From: Planctomyces sp.
Lineage (GTDB): Bacteria > Planctomycetota > Planctomycetia > Planctomycetales > Planctomycetaceae
DNA: 64,000 nucleotides
Direction: 5' to 3'
Assembly: GCA_016795105.1 (NCBI GenBank)
Contig: JAEUIH010000017.1
Coordinates: 1-64,000 of the forward strand
In this document: in pieces, positions 1 to 7,874 of the stretch
How positions within the stretch are numbered: the first letter of the stretch is position 1
How the letters are laid out: each line of letters starts with the position of its first letter
Translations under genes and position numbers: made by a program
The notes under the pieces: generated by a model
Databases searched by the model: none
Told to the model about the DNA's origin: nothing
Seen by the model: only the letters and a program-made list of their open reading frames with translations

Positions 1-2
1 CT

Positions 3-50
3 GACGGGGACTTGCACCCCGCTGATTTGATTCACTCGCAAACGCACTAG
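3..50 (+). CDS. Possible 3' end of an unidentified gene (partial)
   Basis: From base 3 one frame stays open for 15 codons, ending in the residues DLHPADLIHSQTH and a TAG at 48-50. The TAG is the first three bases of the first repeat half-copy. This could be the tail of a gene entering from the left edge, or chance. I do not recognise the peptide. It is too short to assign a family, and sequence to the left is needed. Confidence 0.25.
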   Translation, partial: DGDLHPADLIHSQTH

Positions 51-137
51 CAGGCACATTCCATGTGCCGTCCGCAAACGCTGCACCGACACGACCGAAG
101 ACGACGAAAAATAAAAACAAACGCAGGGCTGCGCGAG

Positions 138-196
138 GCGGACGGCATTCGGAGAATGCCTGCTACTGTAGCAGGCACATTCCATGTGCCGTCCGC
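138..196. repeat. Complete cloverleaf palindrome, copy 1
   Basis: The 59 bp divide without leftover bases into an outer stem GCGGAC/GTCCGC (138-143 with 191-196) and three hairpins. Hairpin 1 has arms GGCATTC/GAATGCC around GGA (144-160). Hairpin 2 has arms TGCTA/TAGCA around CTG (161-173). Hairpin 3 has arms GGCACAT/ATGTGCC around TCC (174-190). All arms are perfect, so single-stranded DNA or RNA of either strand could fold into a four-way junction. This resembles REP-type elements; the function is unknown. Confidence 0.85.
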
Positions 197-260
197 AAAC
201 GCTTCGCAATCACGGCGGAAGCGACGCCAAACCAAAAAACTGAACGCACGGCAGCGCGAG

Positions 261-319
261 GCGGACGGCATTCGGAGAATGCCTGCTACTGTAGCAGGCA
301 CATTCCATGTGCCGTCCGC
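261..319. repeat. Complete cloverleaf palindrome, copy 2
   Basis: This is identical in sequence to the copy at 138-196: outer stem 261-266 with 314-319, and hairpins at 267-283, 284-296 and 297-313. Perfect identity of the cores contrasts with substitutions in the linkers between them, which suggests the core is the conserved part of the unit or is homogenised. Confidence 0.85.
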
Positions 320-408
320 AAACGCTTCACAAACGCTGCGGAAGCGACGCGAAACGAAAACACTGAACGCACGGCAGCGCGAGGCGGACGGCATTCGGAG
401 AATGCCTG

Positions 409-3400
409 CTACTGTACGGGCGGTTGGCCACCAACCTCGGCTCCCGGAGTTGGTTGGCCAGGGAAACCTGGAGGCTGGCCGGGGAACATTGGGTTTCCGG
501 GACCATTAGCTGCCTTGGTTTCCGGGTTCAAGATCTTGTGGAGCTTCTCCTGAAGCAATTCAATATCCACGGTCGGATCCATTTTGATGACCTCAACTAC
601 TGAGGACGACATCGCAGCATCATCCAGTTGCTCGATCATCTCGCCTATGGTCTCCATCAGAGACGCTGTCGATGACACGATCAGTGTGTTAGAAGATTCG
701 TCAACGCCTATCGATAGTAGCCCCTTGAACCGAATCGGTTCGTCTTCAGAATCATCAGAATCATCAGATGCCCCGCCGGGCATAAACGTGACGAACCCAC
801 CACCACCCGACGGACGTTCGTTCTTGTCGCCGGAACTGAGCGCCTTATCGTTTGAGCTCAGCAGGTCGCGAAAGACATCCTTGACTGCTGCTGCGACGGA
901 TGATGCCTTGGCATGCTTCAAACGATACATCGTTGTCATTCGCATAGATCGAGTATCGGCGGGTTCCGGTACATCGTACAGTTCAATGAGTTCCTCGATG
1001 ATCTTTAGTTGTTGTGGATCCGCATCTCGAACCAGAATCGTGCTGGTAAAGTTGTCGGAGATAAACTGAGGCTGTCTGCGGCGTGAAAGGCTGTGATTGC
1101 CCTTCACCTTCTTCTTTGAAGGCACCATCCCAAAAAACGGATCGTAAGACATCGTGGATTCTGTCTGTTCTTCCGCCTTGAAGTAGTCTCGAAGGGTGAT
1201 TGTGATCCATGATGGTGTCGCATACTTCAGCCGAAATACTCGATAGTTCTTCTTCGAACGACTGAGCTGGCTCAGCAATTCTTCGACGTCAGCAAGAGCG
1301 TTGGGATCATCACTGGTGACAATCATACGACCATCCGGACCAACCGACAGTCGAACCGGAGGCTCTGACTGAAGCTTTGAATTCCTCAGCGGTGGTGCTG
1401 ACACTTCGGTATCTTCGGCGTTTACTGGCTCCTGACTTCGAAGGCCCGGTTCCGGTCGATCCTCGACTTCGCCTGGTTCTTTTCCAATCTGGCTATTGTC
1501 CAGTTCCGGCAGGCTGGTGACCGTCGAAATCACCGACTCAGCCATCACCGCTTCTGAACGAGTCGGATCAGAAGTTGCGGACTGGTCTGCAGAACGGAGA
1601 AGCGATTCAAACTTTCGATGACCAGGATTCCTCAAATCATGGATTCTGACTTCTGAGTGCGTCATATCCTCCTTGAGTTGTATCCGCTCGTCACCTGCTT
1701 TTTCAGGCTTTTCAGCTTCACTATCTGTTGGCAGCTGTTTTGGTAAACTGAATTCCAGAGGGTTCTTCCTATGCCATAGTTGCTCGAGCCGCCGCTGCAG
1801 CTCCGGGAGGTCTTCAGACGGACTTAACTCAAAGACTCGGATGTTCCCTTCTGGTGCGTTTGGATCCGGTAATTCACCCAGCTTGCGAAGCAGGTTCAGG
1901 ATCTCTTCCATCTCCACAGTATTCGCATAAACCAGCAGTCGGTTGTTCTCAAGGTCTGCATCCACGCGAAATCCCCGATCCGGAGGTTCCTGCTGGCTCT
2001 GCATCGGAAACCCAAAGTTGATGTAGCCAAACGGATTCTGCTGATTCGAATTCTCTTCCGCCGGCGGGGCCATCAACGCTCGAATTGTGCCTGCCACGTA
2101 TTCAGAATCCAGCCGTTTAAGCGGTATCACCTCAAACGTCCGAGCCGACTGATCCAGCCGTTCAACCAACGTGGTAATCGTGAGATGATCTGCGAGCGAC
2201 GCCCAGGCTATGATCGCCTTTGTCTTTTTGTCAACCTTGATTACAGTGCCTGGATCCAGATCACCGAGTTGCTGCAGAAGATCGTGCAAAGTTTGCGGGT
2301 CTACAGTTTCCAGACGATAGATCTTCATCCGGTTAATGTTCTGCAGCAGTGAGTTCCCGTTGTCTGCCGGGACATCCACCTGCAGAATACTCTGTTCTAT
2401 CACTGCCATCTGATCCGGAGAAGCCTGAGCCAGAATCATGTTCTCCCGGTGATTAAGAACCAGTCGAGTTTCAATCTTTTTTCGCGGCTGTCCACCTGGT
2501 TGCCCGGCCTGTGCCGCCGCAGCCTGCATCTGCATTTGCATCTGCTGCTGCATTTGCATCATTTGTTGCTGCATCATGTTGGGATCCATCGCCCCGGATG
2601 CAGCCGGCATCCCGGTATCCTGAAGTCCCAGCAGATCACGCAACATCCGAATAACTTCTTCAGCTCGTCGATGTTTCAGATGAAAGGCCCTGACAAGTTG
2701 CTCGTGGCCATCATCTGATTGTTCTGACTGAAGGATCTCCCAGATGTCTCTCAAACTTGCAGCAGTATCAATGACTTCCAGACGATTCGTTCTTGACAGT
2801 TTATGGATCTGACCAGCAGAACTTAGCATCGGCTTCAGTTCTTCCACTGCTTCATCTGCGATCAGCCACTGCAAATCAAAAGAGATCTTGCACATTGTAT
2901 GTTCCGGAAGCGATGCAAGTTCTTCCGGACGGACTCGAGGAACCAACGACGGGTTGAGCTGAGCTACCTTCACAACGGACAACACTTCGCCGTTGAGCAC
3001 CATTGTGTATCCGCGCGACAGCAGATGGCGATTCAACAGGTCGCGTGCTTCGGGAAGCTTATACTCCCGCGTCGTTGTCAGATTCAGTGAGTCACCTGGA
3101 AGTTCCTGCCAGTCAAGCGACAGTGCGGACGCATCTGCGATCCACTGCATCACCACATCCCACGGCTGACCAACAAGACTGAAGGTGACGAGCCCATCCG
3201 GGTTCGTGCGAATCTGCTGATCAATCGGCAGCGGCACGAATTCCTTTGCCTTTGGACGCTGAACAGGAGACGCTGAACCCGCTGCTCCGGGTGGACTGAC
3301 AGAAGGAGAACCAGGGACAGGAGTTCCCGGGGGCGGAACCGCACCTGGCATCACGCCTGGCGGTAAGCTCTGGCCAGGTGGTGTCATCTGGGCTCCAGGA

Positions 3401-3651
3401 GCCGGCATGACGACGCCCGGAGGTAGCTGTACAGTAGTATCAACCGCAGGCTTTTCATCCACAATGATGACGCTCTCGGTCACTGCTTCGTCAACGGAGC
3501 CAGACGGGACGACGGCATCCTGTCCGCAGGCTGCTGCAGTCGTCAGCAGAAAAGCCAGTTTCGTACAGAAAAACCGCACCCGATTCGAGGAAACGGAAGA
3601 TTGAAATGGTGCTGCAAGCAGATTGTCTGCCGGTTTCGAACACTTGAACAT
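409..3651 (-). CDS. Secretin N-domain (NolW-like) repeat protein lacking a secretin pore
   Basis: A 1080-residue secreted or envelope protein. A hydrophobic segment near residues 26-42 followed by CGQDA looks like a signal peptide or lipobox-like end. The 24 residues before it may not be translated: a GTG at 3579 is an alternative start, and neither start has a strong ribosome site. A Pro/Gly-rich linker (about 70-125) is followed by several repeats of the secretin-N type (for example YRLETVDPQTLHDLLQQL, VIPLKRLDSEYVAGTIRAL, FRLKYATPSWITITLRDYF). A Gln/Met-rich insert lies near residue 360. I see no C-terminal secretin beta-barrel, so it is GspD-like only in its periplasmic ring domains. The extreme C-terminus is Pro/Gly-rich and its TAG stop lies in the palindromic repeat. 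A scaffolding role is inference. Confidence 0.8.
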   Translation of the reverse strand: MFKCSKPADNLLAAPFQSSVSSNRVRFFCTKLAFLLTTAAACGQDAVVPSGSVDEAVTESVIIVDEKPAVDTTVQLPPGVVMPAPGAQMTPPGQSLPPGVMPGAVPPPGTPVPGSPSVSPPGAAGSASPVQRPKAKEFVPLPIDQQIRTNPDGLVTFSLVGQPWDVVMQWIADASALSLDWQELPGDSLNLTTTREYKLPEARDLLNRHLLSRGYTMVLNGEVLSVVKVAQLNPSLVPRVRPEELASLPEHTMCKISFDLQWLIADEAVEELKPMLSSAGQIHKLSRTNRLEVIDTAASLRDIWEILQSEQSDDGHEQLVRAFHLKHRRAEEVIRMLRDLLGLQDTGMPAASGAMDPNMMQQQMMQMQQQMQMQMQAAAAQAGQPGGQPRKKIETRLVLNHRENMILAQASPDQMAVIEQSILQVDVPADNGNSLLQNINRMKIYRLETVDPQTLHDLLQQLGDLDPGTVIKVDKKTKAIIAWASLADHLTITTLVERLDQSARTFEVIPLKRLDSEYVAGTIRALMAPPAEENSNQQNPFGYINFGFPMQSQQEPPDRGFRVDADLENNRLLVYANTVEMEEILNLLRKLGELPDPNAPEGNIRVFELSPSEDLPELQRRLEQLWHRKNPLEFSLPKQLPTDSEAEKPEKAGDERIQLKEDMTHSEVRIHDLRNPGHRKFESLLRSADQSATSDPTRSEAVMAESVISTVTSLPELDNSQIGKEPGEVEDRPEPGLRSQEPVNAEDTEVSAPPLRNSKLQSEPPVRLSVGPDGRMIVTSDDPNALADVEELLSQLSRSKKNYRVFRLKYATPSWITITLRDYFKAEEQTESTMSYDPFFGMVPSKKKVKGNHSLSRRRQPQFISDNFTSTILVRDADPQQLKIIEELIELYDVPEPADTRSMRMTTMYRLKHAKASSVAAAVKDVFRDLLSSNDKALSSGDKNERPSGGGGFVTFMPGGASDDSDDSEDEPIRFKGLLSIGVDESSNTLIVSSTASLMETIGEMIEQLDDAAMSSSVVEVIKMDPTVDIELLQEKLHKILNPETKAANGPGNPMFPGQPPGFPGQPTPGAEVGGQPPVQ

Positions 3652-4637
3652 GGGACAGGCTGGCTTTCAGGTTCAATTTTCTACTGTCGAAATCAAGTTG
3701 CCGGACCGGACCGAGGATTCACAATCTTCATAAATTTGTCTGGCATTTTCTGTTGTCAGGCGGGGAAAGCAAGCAGATTTCCGACCACCCATAAGGAATG
3801 GCCACGTAACGGTCGCCGCTGCAGCCGAATTCCCGCTTGAAAACCGACCCTTCACTGCAATTTTTTTGCAAAGTCGCTGGTTTTCAGAATTCCGACTTGG
3901 TTTGCGAGATCAAGTTAAAGATTCGACTCCGCAGGGTGCTCAACTTCGACTGGACGCAATCCGCAGCTGCACAGCATTCTTAAAGATCACCCCTGGATAG
4001 AGTCGGGGATAGATACATGCGTGCTGTAACGCGAGTGCCATCGCGGTTTCATCACGCAGAGCGTAATGACTACTCTCGCTGTGATAGAGACTCCTCGTAT
4101 TACTAACAGTTGATTTCTTTTCGAGCCGCAAAGATTCTAAACGGTGAGTTGCGTAAGTTGTTTGTTGCTGGCGTTTTGCGTATCGAGGATTGCAGTGCCT
4201 TGATTCCGACTGCATCCATCGTGATTGGTAACCACGAAATACACGAGCGACACGAAAGAACACAAAACCGCGAACACAGCCCCTAAGTGCTCTCGTATGG
4301 CAAGAGAATGAGGGCAGAAAAATGCACGACTCCACCATTCGCCTGCCGCCATTCTTCTGCCATACCCCGAACTCCTGGCCCCCTGCGACTCTTTCGTGTG
4401 GTTCGTGTCTTTCATGGTTAAACAACCAACCCTGCCTGCGACTGAACTTAGTTGCGGCTGAGCGAAGCGAAGCCGCGCTGGGTAATTGACCTTCATCAAA
4501 TCGTCATGATCCATTCACACGATTCACATTCGGGTTTCAGAGTTTTCTAACACTGCGTTCACCAGTTCTTCGTTTTGCTTTTGATCATACCGCTGTCGAA
4601 GTCAATCACCTGCTGATCCCTATCAAGGAGAAGAAAC
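3652..4637. other. Long intergenic stretch with an inverted-repeat element
   Basis: Nearly 1 kb between the secretin-like gene (leftward) and the PhoX-like gene (rightward), so it must hold both promoters. The open frames here give low-complexity peptides without domains or ribosome sites, so I call none. A TGCAA/TTGCA hairpin with a T-rich loop lies near 3857-3871. The part around 4230-4419 is bounded by inverted repeats, annotated separately. I found no tRNA-like fold or transposase remnant. Confidence 0.6.
4230..4419. repeat. MITE-like segment bounded by ~30 bp imperfect inverted repeats
   Basis: The left arm starts AACCACGAAATACACGAG at 4230. The right arm, read on the minus strand from 4419, starts AACCATGAAAGACACGAA. 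The first 30 positions agree at 26 sites and then diverge. The 190 bp segment encodes no protein that I can support. The arms are built from short CACGAAA-type words often seen in dispersed intergenic repeats, so this may be a non-autonomous mobile element or a repeat family. No clear target-site duplication was found. Confidence 0.5.
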
Positions 4638-6014
4638 ATGCAGGGTGGAATGAAAAGTGGTCGTCGAGGATTTCTGACGGCAACGGCTGCGGCTCTTGGA
4701 TCCTGGGCGGTTCCGGATTCCTTTCGCAGTTTAATGGCATCACCAGTGAAGCGAACTGCTGATATAAGGCTGACGCCTGTTCAGGACGAATTGACAGGTC
4801 TGCCGCTGTTATCCCTTCCAGCCGGATTTCGTTATGTGTCTTTCGGCTGGACGGGAGACTCAATGACAGACGGACGGATCACTCCATCTGAGCACGATGG
4901 CATGGGCGTTATCAGCGATGATAACGGTATCGTCACAATCTGCAGAAACCACGAACTGAAGACAAGCGGTCAGCCTTTCGGTCCGGAGAACATGACCTTT
5001 GACACGCAGGCGACGGCCGGCTGTTCAAATCTGAAGTTCGATACAAAGAACGGGAAATGGCTTGAGTCAATTTCCAGCCTGTCCGGCACATTGAAAAACT
5101 GTGCAGGCGGTCCGACACCGTGGGGTACGTGGCTCAGCTGTGAAGAAACCGTTTTGGAAGATGGCGATGAGGATGATGGGGTTGTTCTGAAACTTTCTCA
5201 GAAGCATGGTTACATCTTCGAAGTCCCTCCAACTGGTGCTGCTGATCCTCAGCCGATCCGCGCGATGGGACGCTTTGTCCACGAAGCGGTTGCCGTCGAT
5301 CCGATGACCGGAATCGTGTATGAGACGGAAGATCGAAAACCCGCTGGATTCTACCGTTATGTGCCTGTCCAGCCTGGCAAACTTTCGATGGGTGGGCGTC
5401 TGCAGATGATGAAAGTCTCCGGCAATCCAAACCTGTCGGAAGAAGCGGACGTTGGAAAGAAATACGACGTGAGCTGGGTCAATATCGACGACCCGGAGCG
5501 AGCTCACTCACCGGGTACAAAGGACGAAGGCGGGGTCTACCAACAGGGTCAAATACAGGGTGGTACTGCCTTCCAGAAGCTTGAAGGCTGCTGGTGGGGA
5601 AGTGAACGTTGCTTCTTTGTCGCAAGTCATGGTGGCCGAAAAGGATGCGGCCAGATCTGGGCCTACAGTCCTCGCTGGGAAACGCTGGAACTCATCTTTG
5701 AATCTCCGGGCTCCGAGCTTCTCGACTGCCCGGACAATCTTTGCATCAGTCCACGTGGAGGCATGGTTCTGTGTGAGGACGGCGATCGAGTCCCACAGAA
5801 GCTGCAGGTCCTGACACCTGGCGGACGCCTTTCCGAATTTGCTCAAAACAACGTTGTCCTTGATGGCAGTCGAAACGGTCTGAAAGGCGACTTTCGAGAC
5901 TCCGAGTGGGCTGGTGCAACGTTCAGTCCGGATGGCCAATGGCTGTTTGTCAACATTCAGGTTCCCGGGATCACATTCGCCATCAACGGTGACTGGAAAC
6001 GCATGGGGATCTGA
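4638..6014 (+). CDS. PhoX-family (DUF839) secreted phosphatase-like protein
   Basis: 458 residues. The N-terminus carries a twin-arginine signal (GRRGFLTATAAALG, about residues 8-21), so export in folded form by Tat is likely. The body has the blocks typical of the PhoX/DUF839 beta-propeller family: PWGTWLSCEE, HGYIFEV, MGRFVHEAVAVDP with IVYETED, and near the end FSPDGQWLFVNIQ. Known PhoX enzymes are calcium/iron-dependent phosphomonoesterases; activity here is inferred from the family. The ATG is preceded by AAGGAG at 4625-4630. It stands alone between a long upstream region and a hairpin just after the stop. Some DUF839 members are uncharacterised, so substrate is uncertain. Confidence 0.8.
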   Translation: MQGGMKSGRRGFLTATAAALGSWAVPDSFRSLMASPVKRTADIRLTPVQDELTGLPLLSLPAGFRYVSFGWTGDSMTDGRITPSEHDGMGVISDDNGIVTICRNHELKTSGQPFGPENMTFDTQATAGCSNLKFDTKNGKWLESISSLSGTLKNCAGGPTPWGTWLSCEETVLEDGDEDDGVVLKLSQKHGYIFEVPPTGAADPQPIRAMGRFVHEAVAVDPMTGIVYETEDRKPAGFYRYVPVQPGKLSMGGRLQMMKVSGNPNLSEEADVGKKYDVSWVNIDDPERAHSPGTKDEGGVYQQGQIQGGTAFQKLEGCWWGSERCFFVASHGGRKGCGQIWAYSPRWETLELIFESPGSELLDCPDNLCISPRGGMVLCEDGDRVPQKLQVLTPGGRLSEFAQNNVVLDGSRNGLKGDFRDSEWAGATFSPDGQWLFVNIQVPGITFAINGDWKRMGI

Positions 6015-6036
6015 TTCGAAATTGAGATAACGAAAA

Positions 6037-6060
6037 GCTGCTCAAACTGTCCTGAGCAGC
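6037..6060 (+). terminator. Hairpin after the PhoX-like gene
   Basis: Perfect 8 bp arms GCTGCTCA and TGAGCAGC surround an 8-base loop, 22 bases after the stop codon. No uninterrupted T run follows, so it may be a weak or factor-dependent terminator. Confidence 0.5.
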
Positions 6061-6118
6061 CCTGACACATCGTCGTTCTGTTTTCTGTTCGCTATTAAAG
6101 AAGAGGAGTCTGAAACAC

Positions 6119-7114
6119 ATGAGAGCACTTTTCCAAAGAAAAAAGACTGGATTTACACTGATCGAACTGCTGGTGGTCATCGCCATCATTGCAATTCTTA
6201 TTGCACTTCTGTTGCCAGCTGTTCAGCAGGCACGCGAGTCAGCTCGCCGTACACAATGCAAGAACAATCTGAAGCAGATAGGACTGGCTCTGCACAATTA
6301 TGAAAGTACATATAACATCCTGCCACATGCCATGTGGGGTAATGGGGTTACGCCATGCACTACAAACCAGGACAATGGGTTTGGCTGGATGGTTTCCATT
6401 CTGCCAATGATCGAGCAGGCAAATCTTTATCAGCGAATCAATCCTCAGGGACAACCAGGGATTTTCAGTGCGACGATGATTGCTCAGTTCTATCCGGGAG
6501 CGACGATCATTCCAGGCGGAGACACGATCATCTCTGGATATCTCTGCCCATCATCAGCAATGCCAACGATCGTACCGGCAAGCTTTAATATCCCTGGAGG
6601 TCCAGGAAATCTCGTCGCTGACAAGTTTGAGGCTGTCGGATACGCAACCTCCAGTTACAAGGCCGCCGGCGGTTCCAATTCGGGCGACTTCGGAATGATG
6701 CACAAAGCATGCGAAGGCGGGGGAGTACGTTTCCGCGACGTGACAGACGGTCTGAGCAACACGATTATGGTCGGAGAGTCGACATACTGCAGTTCAGATG
6801 CAAGTACTGCCAATCGACTGCTCGGAACTGGTGCCACTGAATTCCGCGACTGGCCAATCTGGATTGGCTCGGGCGGGCAGAGTGATGAAGCGATTCGAAT
6901 CAATGGCCGCTTCAACAGTCCGATCAATGCACGCACCAACTTCAATCGGATGTTTCAGGCAATTAACGATGACAACGCATTCAGCTATCACACAGGTGGA
7001 GCTCAATTCTGCCTGGGTGATGGTTCAGTTCGATTCATCAGTGAGAACGTTGACACGCGGACCTATGACTGGCTGCACGATAAGCGAGACGGTCAGGTTA
7101 TTGGCGACTTCTGA
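6119..7114 (+). CDS. DUF1559 protein with type IV pilin-like N-terminus
   Basis: 331 residues. The N-terminal prepilin motif ([19 protein letters not shown], residues 11-29) would be cleaved by a prepilin peptidase after Gly11, leaving a hydrophobic helix that anchors or assembles the protein. Next comes the DUF1559 hallmark [20 protein letters not shown] and, near the C-terminus, [17 protein letters not shown], the H-X9-DG type signature. Planctomycetes carry many such paralogues; their role is unresolved, with pseudopilin-like or surface functions proposed. A purine-rich stretch containing GAGGAG lies about 10 bases before the ATG. A terminator-like hairpin and a lipoprotein gene follow. 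Two further paralogues sit at 53448-54377 and 60772-61689. Confidence 0.92.
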   Translation: MRALFQRKKTGFTLIELLVVIAIIAILIALLLPAVQQARESARRTQCKNNLKQIGLALHNYESTYNILPHAMWGNGVTPCTTNQDNGFGWMVSILPMIEQANLYQRINPQGQPGIFSATMIAQFYPGATIIPGGDTIISGYLCPSSAMPTIVPASFNIPGGPGNLVADKFEAVGYATSSYKAAGGSNSGDFGMMHKACEGGGVRFRDVTDGLSNTIMVGESTYCSSDASTANRLLGTGATEFRDWPIWIGSGGQSDEAIRINGRFNSPINARTNFNRMFQAINDDNAFSYHTGGAQFCLGDGSVRFISENVDTRTYDWLHDKRDGQVIGDF

Positions 7115-7144
7115 TTGAGATCGACTTTTTGTTTCTTCACGCGT

Positions 7145-7171
7145 CCACCGTTCAGCGAAACTGAACGGTGG
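7145..7171 (+). terminator. Strong hairpin after the DUF1559 gene
   Basis: Perfect 11 bp arms CCACCGTTCAG and CTGAACGGTGG around the loop CGAAA, 30 bases past the stop. There is no T run downstream, but a TTTTTGTTT stretch lies just upstream. Likely a transcription end or mRNA-stabilising hairpin. Confidence 0.65.
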
Positions 7172-7313
7172 TCAGGTCTAAGTACATCCGCATCTGTCTG
7201 CACAGGCCCTGCCTAAGACTCGGCTGCTGTGAATCAACACTGCCTGTAGTCAGTGGGTCACGCCGCGAATCGTTTATTCACTGCTCCTTAGACAAACCTT
7301 TCGGAACTACCAA

Positions 7314-7763
7314 ATGAAGCCCGCTGTATTGATGTTGTGCGTTGGGATGCTTATCGGCATCGCCGGTTGCGGAGACTCGATCAAAGAGTTTCCTTGCGCT
7401 AAAGCATCCGGAGTCGTGATGTGTGAAGGCTCCCCTGTTCAGGGCGCGATGGTCTACTTTTCACCGAAATCGACAGGCAAGTCGGCTGAAGTTGGTAAGC
7501 CTGGATTCGCAATTACCGATGAAGCCGGCCGTTTTGTGCTGTCAACTTATGGTACCGGCGACGGGGCTGTTGTCGGTCCACACGTGGTGCGTGTCACCAC
7601 CAGCAAAGAGTTTCCCTGCGACTGCATTGGTGAGGAAACTCTCGATCTGATGAACGTGGATATCGTCGCTGACAAGGACAATGAGTTTGAAGTGAAGCTT
7701 CCAAAACGAACGGCACCTGCTCAAAAGAACCCGTTTGATGATCCCGAGGAAGAGAAGGAATAG
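7314..7763 (+). CDS. Small lipoprotein with carboxypeptidase-regulatory-like fold
   Basis: 149 residues with a lipoprotein signal peptide ending in the lipobox IAGC (Cys19), so it is probably lipid-anchored outside the cytoplasmic membrane. The remainder (VVMCEGSPVQGAMVYFSPKS, then ITDEAGRFVLST, then VGPHVVRVTT) matches the transthyretin/carboxypeptidase-regulatory-like beta-sandwich often found just after DUF1559 genes in planctomycetes. The tail is charged and ends PEEEKE. Function unknown; the pairing with the upstream DUF1559 gene suggests a shared surface role, though a strong hairpin separates the two. Confidence 0.75.
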   Translation: MKPAVLMLCVGMLIGIAGCGDSIKEFPCAKASGVVMCEGSPVQGAMVYFSPKSTGKSAEVGKPGFAITDEAGRFVLSTYGTGDGAVVGPHVVRVTTSKEFPCDCIGEETLDLMNVDIVADKDNEFEVKLPKRTAPAQKNPFDDPEEEKE

Positions 7764-7874
7764 TGTACTGCCGACCGTTGATTTTTGTGTTGATTGAAGT
7801 GAATGGGGATGAGCCATTGTGCTTAACCACCGCGCAAAGGTCAGAAATACCCAGGCTGTAGCGAACCAGAGGTC

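Larger units (their letters stand above)
48..416. repeat. Tandem array of 121-123 bp units with cloverleaf palindromes
   Basis: Three units repeat with periods of 121, 123 and 123 bp; the TAGCA motif recurs at 48, 169 and 292, and its first two bases (TA) recur once more at 415. Each unit has a 59 bp palindromic core plus a 62-64 bp linker (76-137, 197-260, 320-383). The linkers are similar to one another, all starting AAACGCT and ending GCGCGAG. The array begins with the right half of a core (48-75) and ends with the left half of one (384-416), with two complete cores between. The linkers are A-rich and carry no gene that I can support; the open frames across the array arise because a 123 bp unit is a multiple of three. 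The left and right boundaries coincide with stop codons of flanking open frames. Confidence 0.9.

Noticed and set aside
1-416. CRISPR-like array
   Set aside because: The repeat cores are 59 bp and the linkers are similar to one another, unlike unrelated CRISPR spacers; no cas gene lies nearby.
47-553. Several overlapping open frames with repeated 41-residue blocks
   Set aside because: They exist on both strands and in several frames because the 123 bp unit is a multiple of three and stop-poor; none has a ribosome site or a known domain.
3940-4514. Two leftward open frames with peptides rich in His, Glu, Lys and Arg (for example NHERHEPHE)
   Set aside because: Such peptides come from CACGAA-type intergenic repeat DNA; there is no ribosome site, domain or codon bias.
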